A stretch of DNA of 5,912 bases from Sphingomonadaceae bacterium (GTDB lineage: Bacteria; Pseudomonadota; Alphaproteobacteria; Sphingomonadales; Sphingomonadaceae). The notes beneath the pieces are model-generated. The model had not been told where the DNA came from. It did no database searches and was given only the letters and a program-made list of their open reading frames with translations. Positions within the stretch are counted from its first letter, which is position 1. The number at the start of each line of letters is the position of its first letter. The translations under genes and the position numbers were made by a program. This document shows, one piece after another, positions 1 through 4,915 of this stretch. The stretch is from positions 1 to 5,912 of the forward strand of contig JAGREF010000186.1 of assembly GCA_020446665.1 (NCBI GenBank). The letters are read 5' to 3'.

Positions 1-1138
1 CACTGTCATCAATGGTGATCTGCGCGCCGGAGGTCACTTCGGTGAAGGTGATACCCAGCACATCTGCCCATAAATTCAGCGCTTCGCGGGCGAGGTATTG
101 GCCATCTGCCGTGAGGCCGGACACATTGACTGTCAACGAGCCTCCGGGTGCGACGTCAAACCGGCGTGCAGCAGCTGTACCGCCCCAATAGCCATAGAGT
201 AACTGGTCAGCGATCTGGTCGTTGGTGAATTCCTGCAAAGGCGGCGCAACGATGGCCTGCAGTTCATAGGCCCCGCTGGACGAATCCGCCCAGCCACCAA
301 CGTCGATGTAATAAGTCGCAGACGAAGTGGCTTGAAAACGGACTCGGGAATAGGTGCCCGAGCTGTCATCATTCCAGGCCAGCACATTGCCACTGGCATC
401 GCGGATGGTCAGCGTGGTGTCTGCATCAGACGCGCTGCCGGTGGCAAAGGTCGTGAATTCGTAAATCTGCCCGGCTTCCAGCGTGACAGCGTACCAGTCG
501 CGGTCGCCATTCTGGTCGATTGCGCCCGTTGCCGCTGCGCCGCCAATCGCCAAGCTGCCAGCCGTCGCTGCCGTCCCGCCCACGGCATCGTTCACCGGGC
601 GCGAGCTGGAAATGTAATACTCGCCGGTCGATGTCTGATAACCGGTGACATCGAGGTAATAGGTGCCGCTGGTGGTCGCGGTAAAAGTTATCTCGGAATA
701 ATAGAGGCCAGCCGCAGTATTGGCATCATCATTCGACGCGATGATCGCCCCGGTGGAATCGCGCAGCGTCAGAATACTGTCAGGCAGCCCGCCGCCGGGC
801 AGGAAGGTCGTGAATGTATAAGTTTCGCCGGCTGTCAGCGTGATCCGGAACCAGTCACTGTCACCCGCTGTGTCAATCGCGCTGGTCTGAGCACTGCCAG
901 GGGTTAGCGTGGCGGTTGTTGCCGTGCTGTTGGGAATGGAATCGACCGTTGCGTCGGCGCCGCTGCCCGGCTGGAAGAGCTTGCCGCTGTCATGTGCCAT
1001 GCAGCCAAGGCACGAGCAGCCGCCCATGTGGAACGGATCCTTCTCCGCCATGTCGATGTCCGTTCCGGTATTCTCGAGCTGGATCAGCAATTCACCGGAA
1101 TGGGTCATGTCCCGCGTAAACCTGTTGACCATGAACAT
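1..1138 (-). CDS. Serralysin-like metalloprotease with N-terminal PPC tandem (3' end truncated by window edge)
   Basis: Reverse-strand translation is open from ATG 1138 to the left edge (379 codons, no stop); the gene continues outside. The start is supported by AGGAAGAG six bases upstream; a second in-frame ATG (1132) is less well spaced. From about residue 305 the protein matches the start of the serralysin (peptidase M10B) catalytic domain: DQIADQLLYGYWGG, RFDVAPGGSLTVNVSGLTADGQ, then ALNLWADVLGITFTEV and AQITIDD. The zinc motif HExxHxxGxxH and the RTX C-terminus expected of the family would lie beyond the window and are not seen. Residues about 88-165 and 205-290 are two similar PPC-type beta-sandwich domains (GDSDWF... 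and GDRDWY..., each ending YY-[LI]-D-V). No signal peptide is visible, as expected for type I secretion. Residues 37-49 hold H-x3-C-x-C-x2-C-x2-H. Family assignment is strong; activity and substrate are inferred. The small lipoprotein gene ends 48 bases upstream, so co-transcription is plausible. Confidence 0.9.
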   Translation of the reverse strand, partial: MFMVNRFTRDMTHSGELLIQLENTGTDIDMAEKDPFHMGGCSCLGCMAHDSGKLFQPGSGADATVDSIPNSTATTATLTPGSAQTSAIDTAGDSDWFRITLTAGETYTFTTFLPGGGLPDSILTLRDSTGAIIASNDDANTAAGLYYSEITFTATTSGTYYLDVTGYQTSTGEYYISSSRPVNDAVGGTAATAGSLAIGGAAATGAIDQNGDRDWYAVTLEAGQIYEFTTFATGSASDADTTLTIRDASGNVLAWNDDSSGTYSRVRFQATSSATYYIDVGGWADSSSGAYELQAIVAPPLQEFTNDQIADQLLYGYWGGTAAARRFDVAPGGSLTVNVSGLTADGQYLAREALNLWADVLGITFTEVTSGAQITIDDS

Positions 1139-1144
1139 CGCTAT

Positions 1145-1152
1145 CTCTTCCT
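1145..1152 (-). promoter_or_regulatory. Ribosome binding site of the protease gene
   Basis: On the minus strand AGGAAGAG lies six bases before ATG 1138. It decides between that ATG and the in-frame ATG two codons later, for which the spacing would be 12 bases. Confidence 0.6.
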
Positions 1153-1163
1153 GTTGCCTAAAC

Positions 1164-1183
1164 CTGCACCCTTCTGGTTGCAG
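1164..1183 (-). other. Intercistronic stem-loop between lipoprotein and protease genes
   Basis: On the minus strand CTGCAACC and GGGTGCAG flank an AGAA loop, pairing with one mismatch (8-position stem). It begins four bases after the lipoprotein stop codon and ends before the protease ribosome binding site. No U-tract follows, so it is not an intrinsic terminator. It could act as an mRNA stability or processing element between two co-transcribed genes, which is inference. Confidence 0.35.
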
Positions 1184-1186
1184 TTG

Positions 1187-1594
1187 TTACCGATCTGCCA
1201 GCATCTTTGCCACTACTTTTGCCAGTTGATCAACATCCCTGCGACCAAGCGGCCTGTCCATCACATCGACTCCGACCACCGGATAGTCCCCCGCATTGCT
1301 GCCGTCGCCTGCAGTCACACGCGCTTCGGCCGATCCCTTCCGGGTCAGGTCTATTGCGATCTTCAAACCGCTGGCTTTTTCTGAGGCACCCAGCCCGGCC
1401 AGTTCGGCGGTCAATACGTTTTCAAAGCTGCGGCACAAATCCGCCTCGCCAGTTTGCGGCGAGAGGTTTTTTACCCCGGTGACAGAGCAAGAGCTGGTGG
1501 CTGCCTTAGTCACGCAGCCAGCCTGCAGCGAAAGGGCTAACACCATGGACAGTGCAATAACCGCATTGTTTGACATGGACTCTATCCAAAACAT
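1187..1594 (-). CDS. Small predicted lipoprotein of unknown family
   Basis: 135 residues from ATG 1594 to TAA at 1187. A hydrophobic segment (about residues 9-26, AVIALSMVLALSLQAG) ends at Cys27 in the context LQAGC, resembling a lipobox with an unusual Gln at -3. The mature part is about 109 residues with two further cysteines (36 and 54) that could form a disulfide, then an alpha/beta-looking pattern: a Cys-x-Ser-Phe helix (54-68), strands around KIAIDLTRK (78-86) and YPVVGVDVMDRP (104-115), and a C-terminal helix. I do not recognise a family. It does not resemble the known serralysin inhibitors of the AprI/Inh type by eye, although it occupies an inhibitor-like place directly before a protease gene. 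Start choice is uncertain: GTG 1627 and ATG 1576 are in frame; 1594 is favoured by AGGAAGGAGG just upstream. None of the starts gives the usual positively charged n-region, so export is likely rather than certain. Confidence 0.75.
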   Translation of the reverse strand: MFWIESMSNNAVIALSMVLALSLQAGCVTKAATSSCSVTGVKNLSPQTGEADLCRSFENVLTAELAGLGASEKASGLKIAIDLTRKGSAEARVTAGDGSNAGDYPVVGVDVMDRPLGRRDVDQLAKVVAKMLADR

Positions 1595-1610
1595 GCCTCC
1601 TTCCTGGAGG
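1595..1610 (-). promoter_or_regulatory. Shine-Dalgarno sequence inside a small hairpin
   Basis: On the minus strand AGGAAGGAGGC directly precedes ATG 1594. The GGAGG is perfectly complementary to CCTCC five bases earlier (CCTCC-AGGAA-GGAGG; stem arms 1596-1600 and 1606-1610), so an RNA hairpin would mask part of the ribosome binding site of the lipoprotein gene. The AGGA in the loop stays free and sits seven bases from the ATG. Confidence 0.45.
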
Positions 1611-1682
1611 GGTACTGCGGCATACACGGTGACGCAAGATGCCGCCTTGCTTGAAGTGAACTACCAAAGTGGACAATTTCCT

Positions 1683-1695
1683 TCTGAAATTCAGA
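1683..1695. repeat. Perfect 13-base palindrome TCTGAAATTCAGA
   Basis: Two six-base arms (TCTGAA / TTCAGA) around a single central A. The one-base spacer suits a dimeric DNA-binding protein better than an RNA hairpin. It lies about 90 bases before the lipoprotein start, a plausible operator position for the lipoprotein/protease genes. One site of this size can also occur by chance. Confidence 0.35.
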
Positions 1696-1714
1696 GGCTT
1701 GCAAAAAGCAAACC
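1696..1714 (-). other. Stem-loop with T5 loop upstream of lipoprotein gene
   Basis: On the minus strand GGTTTGC and GCAAGCC (seven pairs including one G-U) flank TTTTT. It abuts the palindrome at 1683-1695. No U-tract follows the stem, so it is not a canonical terminator for the RTX gene, although it is the strongest stem between the two genes. Confidence 0.35.
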
Positions 1715-1806
1715 GCAAACCGCCGCCCAAGTGGCAAAGCACCTCAAAATGAGCGACCCACCATGTCCACACCGACTTAACCCGCGCTTAATGCAGGCCT
1801 TCCGGC

Positions 1807-4782
1807 TCAGGCGAACACTTCGTGCTGGGCTTCGACGAAACGAAACGATGCCATCGGGTCCGGCTCACCTGCCGGGTTCAGGATCGCTGCTTCGAACAGC
1901 CCCAGTGCCTCCGGCTCCATCACGTCAAAGCCCTTGGCATCGTCTTCCTGTCCGGCCGGGAACCAGTCTGCCCAGGTGCTGGAATCATAGCCATTGGCGG
2001 TGAGGAAATCGATCACCTGTTGCTGGCTCTGGTAGTTGGCATAGCGGATATTGCCATCAGCATGCATGTAAGCATGCAGATAGGCGGTGCCGTCGGTCAG
2101 CGCGAAATAGACTTCCTGCAGCCCGTCGCCATCATGGTCGTCAGCTCCCAACACGCGGTTGATATTCTCGATCTGGAGATCGTTCTGGAAACGGCGCTGG
2201 CTGTCATTGGGGCCGCCTGCGACCACAGCGCCTGATGCCACCAGCGGGTCGATATAGATGCCTGCCACGCGCGTCTCACCGGCCCAGCCATAATCGTCGA
2301 AATAATAGAGGCCATCATCATACCCGCCAACCGTGGCAAAACGGCCAATCGCGCGGTTGACGAGGATCTGGTCAATATCTCCATCGCCATCCACATCGGC
2401 GCTACCAATGCGCAGCCAGCTGCCTTCGCCGCCGAGATAATTGCCATCAAAGTCGCGGATATTGTTCATCGCGTCCTGATAGACAGAAGGGTCGGCAGTT
2501 TCGAAGTTCACTGACACGCCCGTGCCGGGAACCAGCCGCATGGTCGTGTCTTCGAACTGGATGAACTCGACTTCATAGAGCATGTCCGTGCCCTCAGGCC
2601 CGACCAGCTGCCATTCCCCGGGATTGAACTGTGTGAGCGTATATTGGGCCTGCGTACCCGACACGACCAGCGTATCGACATTCGAGCCCCCGCGAATGGT
2701 ATCATTGCCGCCCGCGCCTACCAGCCGGTCTGCGCCATCTCCGCCATCAAGGTAGTCGTCGCCGCCGAGACCGAACAATTCGTCATTGCCGTCGCCACCA
2801 TAGAGCGAGCTACCGCTCTGTGCGCCGATAATGTAGTCATTGCCGACATTGCCGATCACGGAAATATAGGTGCTGTTATGGGCGCTATAGTCTATGCGGT
2901 TGCCCGCAGCATTGAGATAGGTTGTGCCCGGCGCGCGGGTCAGCGTCAGCGCGCCCCCATCGGCCAGTGTGAGATAGCTGAGGAAGAGCGAGTCGAAAGC
3001 ACTCACCTGCGCAATGGTCATCAGCAAATGGCCGGACGACTGCAGTCTCTCGATGTCGGCCGGCAAGGCGACTTGAGTAAGGTCGGTCACTGACCAGGCA
3101 CTCAGATTCAATGTCAGCGTATCGTAACCTTCGCCGCCGCTGAACGAATCCCCCGCATCTATCTGGTTGACCTCGATAATGTCATCGCCATCGCCGCCCG
3201 TAACCGTATCGACGCCGACACCACCTATATAAATATAGTCATTGCCGCCGCCGCCAGCGACCACATTATTGCCGTCGCCATTGAGATAGATGAAGTCGTT
3301 GGACGCTCCGCCAGTGAAGTTGTTGTTCCCGCCGGATGACAGGATCCGGGTGGGCGCAGCCCCGGCAATGACCGTGTCATCGCCGCCGCGCACATCAATG
3401 CCGACTTCGGGATTGTCACCCGGACGGGGATTGGACAGCGCCGCATCCGGGCCGATGATGTGATCATCGCCGTCGCCGGTCACGATATTGAGCACGTAAA
3501 TATCCGGGCCAGAGAAGTCCGCACTGGCCCCGCCATTGAAAAGCGATATCTGATTGATATCGACACTCCCGGCCGGATTGTAATGCGCCCCATCGGTCAG
3601 GCGGACACTGCCAGAAACAAGCCGATCGAGCGCGGCAAGCTGGGCCACTGTGCCCATCAGCCCGGCATTGCCGCTGAATTCGATCCCCTCGATGTTCGCA
3701 ATCGGCAGGTTCACGCCAATTTCGTACCAGGTGATGTCAGACCCCTGAACCGTTGCGGTCAGCCTGATCGTATCAAAGCCAGCCCCGCCATCGATCAGCG
3801 CGTCCAGCGCAGGGTCTTCGTCGCCGCTCCTCGTCGTATCGAAGGTGAAGACATCATCGCCATCTTCGCCGCGCAACGTGTCGCTGCCAGCCCCGCCATT
3901 GATCGTGTCATCGCCGGCCCCGGCATTGATCACATCGTCGCTGGCCAGCCCGTTGATTTCCTCACCCAGCGCGGTGCCGGTGAGTGTGTCGGCATTGGGC
4001 GTGCCATTGATCGGCGGGCCGAATTGGTCCGTACCATCAGGATTCTGCCCGTTGAAATTATAGGCAGTAAAGGCGGTGACCGCGACATTGGGGAAATTGA
4101 TCGTGAATTCGACCGGATTGTCCGGATGCGAGCGGATATAGAGAATAGACCCGCTTCCGCCGTCGGAAACCAGCTGGAAATGGCCAGTGCCGAATGGGTT
4201 GGCAAACCCGTCCCAATTCAACAGTTCAGAGCCGAAGGTGCTCAGCAGATCGAGCACGTCTCCGCCGTTGCCGGGGGTGAAATCGGTAATCGTGGCATCA
4301 CCCGCATTCATGATGTTGAGCGTGCCGATGATGATCGTGTCCACGCCTGTGCCGGTGGTGATGGACAGCCCGCTGCCACTCAAACCCAGATTCAGCGTGT
4401 CATTGCCATCACCAAGGTCGATCGAGCCGCCGCTGCCTCCGCTTTGGAAGGTCACCTGATCATCGCCGATCCCGGCATCTACCGAACTGTTGGTTCCCGG
4501 CCCGTCAAAAAAGTCATTTTGTACGATGATCGTATCATTACCGGCACCGCCATAGAGCATATCCGTGCCGGCATAGCTGCGCACCGTATCGTCGCCATCA
4601 TCGCCATAGACCGTGTCATTGCCGCTGCCGCCGGTGACATTGTCATTCCCGTCACCGCCATGAACCGTGTCATTGCCAGCACCGGCATCAATCGAATCGT
4701 CTCCGCCCAGGCCGTTGATGATGTCATCACCAGGCGTGCCATCGAGAAAGTCAGTGCCTTCGGTGCCGTTTATCGTGCCCAT
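1807..4782 (-). CDS. Large RTX calcium-binding exoprotein, no enzyme domain recognised
   Basis: 991 residues from ATG 4782 to TGA at 1807. The start is fixed by an in-frame TAA four codons upstream and AAGGA nine bases before the ATG. RTX nonapeptides of the GGxGxDxUx type, which fold into Ca2+-stabilised beta-rolls outside the cell, begin at residue 4 and form blocks at about 4-85, 258-312, 434-540 and 643-702. Residues 143-245 (ATITDFTPGNGGDVLDLL..., FQLVSDGGSGSILYI) resemble the type I secretion target module normally found at C-termini. Residues 333-444 and 550-654 are two copies of a spacer module. Residues about 703-750 (TLVVSGTQAQYTL ... LYEVEFIQFED) match a module common in alphaproteobacterial RTX proteins. 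The C-terminal domain (about 770-930) has two acidic EF-like loops, D796-x-D-x-D and D882-x-D-x-D-G. The chain ends EVFA, an acidic residue followed by hydrophobic ones, like serralysin-type secretion signals. There is no signal peptide. Export by a type I system is inferred; adhesion, matrix or surface-layer roles are possible. Confidence 0.92.
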   Translation of the reverse strand: MGTINGTEGTDFLDGTPGDDIINGLGGDDSIDAGAGNDTVHGGDGNDNVTGGSGNDTVYGDDGDDTVRSYAGTDMLYGGAGNDTIIVQNDFFDGPGTNSSVDAGIGDDQVTFQSGGSGGSIDLGDGNDTLNLGLSGSGLSITTGTGVDTIIIGTLNIMNAGDATITDFTPGNGGDVLDLLSTFGSELLNWDGFANPFGTGHFQLVSDGGSGSILYIRSHPDNPVEFTINFPNVAVTAFTAYNFNGQNPDGTDQFGPPINGTPNADTLTGTALGEEINGLASDDVINAGAGDDTINGGAGSDTLRGEDGDDVFTFDTTRSGDEDPALDALIDGGAGFDTIRLTATVQGSDITWYEIGVNLPIANIEGIEFSGNAGLMGTVAQLAALDRLVSGSVRLTDGAHYNPAGSVDINQISLFNGGASADFSGPDIYVLNIVTGDGDDHIIGPDAALSNPRPGDNPEVGIDVRGGDDTVIAGAAPTRILSSGGNNNFTGGASNDFIYLNGDGNNVVAGGGGNDYIYIGGVGVDTVTGGDGDDIIEVNQIDAGDSFSGGEGYDTLTLNLSAWSVTDLTQVALPADIERLQSSGHLLMTIAQVSAFDSLFLSYLTLADGGALTLTRAPGTTYLNAAGNRIDYSAHNSTYISVIGNVGNDYIIGAQSGSSLYGGDGNDELFGLGGDDYLDGGDGADRLVGAGGNDTIRGGSNVDTLVVSGTQAQYTLTQFNPGEWQLVGPEGTDMLYEVEFIQFEDTTMRLVPGTGVSVNFETADPSVYQDAMNNIRDFDGNYLGGEGSWLRIGSADVDGDGDIDQILVNRAIGRFATVGGYDDGLYYFDDYGWAGETRVAGIYIDPLVASGAVVAGGPNDSQRRFQNDLQIENINRVLGADDHDGDGLQEVYFALTDGTAYLHAYMHADGNIRYANYQSQQQVIDFLTANGYDSSTWADWFPAGQEDDAKGFDVMEPEALGLFEAAILNPAGEPDPMASFRFVEAQHEVFA
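2677..2856 (-). repeat. RTX repeat block 4 (residues about 643-702)
   Basis: Encodes consecutive Gly/Asp nonapeptides including GNVGNDYIIG, YGGDGNDELFG, LGGDDYLDG and AGGNDTIRGG, the most regular block after the N-terminal one. Confidence 0.8.
2821..3135 (-). repeat. Spacer module copy 2 (residues 550-654)
   Basis: Aligns by eye with residues 333-444: both start G-x-[FY]-D-T-[IL], then a Trp, LP-x-[AD]-I-E, GxLMxT, AQ-x-x-A-x-D-x-L, LTDG/LADGG, and end in a Gly-Asp turn followed by IIG. This indicates an internal duplication within the RTX gene. Confidence 0.6.
3163..3483 (-). repeat. RTX repeat block 3 (residues about 434-540)
   Basis: Encodes TGDGDDHIIG, RGGDDTVIAG, GGASNDFIYLNG, GGGGNDYIYIGG and TGGDGDDIIEV. 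It is less regular than the other blocks, with a proline-containing loop (NPRPGDNPEVG) inside it. Confidence 0.75.
3451..3786 (-). repeat. Spacer module copy 1 (residues 333-444)
   Basis: First copy of the duplicated non-RTX module, placed between RTX blocks 2 and 3. It contains LPIANIEGIEF, GLMGTVAQLAALDRL and VRLTDG, which line up with LPADIERL, LLMTIAQVSAFDSL and LTLADGG in copy 2. Confidence 0.6.
3847..4011 (-). repeat. RTX repeat block 2 (residues about 258-312)
   Basis: Encodes INGTPNADTLTG, INGLASDDVINAG, AGAGDDTINGG, AGSDTLRG and EDGDDVF. It starts with the same NGT-x-x-x-D-x-L phrase as the protein's own N-terminus (INGTEGTDFLDG), suggesting block duplication. Confidence 0.8.
4528..4773 (-). 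repeat. RTX repeat block 1 (residues about 4-85)
   Basis: Encodes at least seven consecutive nonapeptides, for example GLGGDDSID, GAGNDTVHG, GDGNDNVTG, GSGNDTVYG, DDGDDTVRS and GGAGNDTI. The block lies at the very N-terminus, so the beta-roll starts within a few residues of the initiating Met. Confidence 0.85.
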
Positions 4783-4786
4783 TGCA

Positions 4787-4796
4787 AAGGATCCTT
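4787..4796 (-). promoter_or_regulatory. RTX gene ribosome binding site within a perfect palindrome
   Basis: AAGGATCCTT is a perfect 10-base palindrome. On the minus strand its AAGGA is the Shine-Dalgarno sequence, nine bases before ATG 4782. The arms are contiguous, so a self-hairpin is sterically poor. Confidence 0.45.
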
Positions 4797-4837
4797 ATCT
4801 AACTAACGGCATGGGGAGCCGATATGCAGTTCTGGTA

Positions 4838-4875
4838 AATAAAGAAAAACGCTGATTCTCAAAGAACTAATCAGC
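4838..4875 (-). terminator. Rho-independent terminator after the phosphatidyltransferase gene
   Basis: On the minus strand GCTGATT (4875-4869) pairs perfectly with AATCAGC (4857-4851) across an 11-base loop and is followed by GTTTTTCTTTATTT. It sits about 40 bases after the phosphatidyltransferase stop codon and before the RTX leader, so it should separate the two units. The opposite strand has a shorter T run (AGTTTT) after the stem, which could make it weakly bidirectional, but no plus-strand gene needs it. Confidence 0.75.
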
Positions 4876-4892
4876 AGTTTTCCTGAATGGAT

Positions 4893-4908
4893 GCTGAGCG
4901 TTTTCAGC
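4893..4908 (-). other. Second stem-loop just after the phosphatidyltransferase stop codon
   Basis: GCTGA and TCAGC pair perfectly around a six-base loop (4898-4903), seven bases after the stop codon. The arms share GCTGA/TCAGC with the terminator stem at 4851-4875, so the two hairpins could also cross-pair. Confidence 0.35.
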
Positions 4909-4915
4909 TTTTGGA

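Larger units (their letters stand above)
1595..1806. other. Gap between RTX gene and lipoprotein gene
   Basis: 212 bases without a convincing gene. It holds, in minus-strand order, a stem-loop at 1696-1714 (GGTTTGC, T5 loop, GCAAGCC, one G-U pair), an abutting perfect palindrome at 1683-1695, and the SD hairpin at 1595-1610. No stem followed by a U-tract was found after the RTX stop, so read-through from the RTX gene is possible. I could not recognise a convincing -35/-10 pair. Overlapping open frames on both strands lack ribosome binding sites and family features. Confidence 0.5.

Noticed and set aside
332..907. Plus-strand open frame of 191 codons
   Set aside because: It lies antisense to the protease gene, whose minus-strand frame encodes recognisable PPC and serralysin sequence. 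The plus-strand product has no recognisable features.
1506..1772. Minus-strand 88-codon frame overlapping the start of the lipoprotein gene
   Set aside because: A different frame from the lipoprotein gene, with no signal peptide or domain. A frameshift joining it to the lipoprotein was considered, but the lipoprotein already has its own start, ribosome binding site and hydrophobic leader.
1801..1815. Short GCC-GGAA-GGC inverted repeat right after the RTX stop, considered as terminator
   Set aside because: Only a three-pair stem and no U-tract.
1296..2003. Plus-strand open frame of 235 codons spanning the lipoprotein gene, the gap and the RTX 3' end
   Set aside because: It crosses two minus-strand genes and the product is low-complexity Pro/Arg/Ser-rich. 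It looks like a high-GC shadow frame.
2677..4773. Tandem Gly/Asp-codon repeats considered as a CRISPR or DNA satellite array
   Set aside because: Repeats are degenerate at the DNA level, keep a nine-codon phase and encode RTX motifs, so they are protein repeats.
3460..4806. Long plus-strand open frame (448 codons) opposite the RTX gene
   Set aside because: It is the antisense reading of Gly/Asp-codon repeats, giving repetitive Ile/Ala/Val/Arg text with no domain or ribosome binding site. The minus-strand frame has clear RTX motifs.
4808..4827. Weak inverted repeats (CGGC/GCCG, GCAT/ATGC) in the RTX leader, considered as operator or riboswitch
   Set aside because: Four-base arms in a GC-rich leader are expected by chance, and no known riboswitch pattern is visible.
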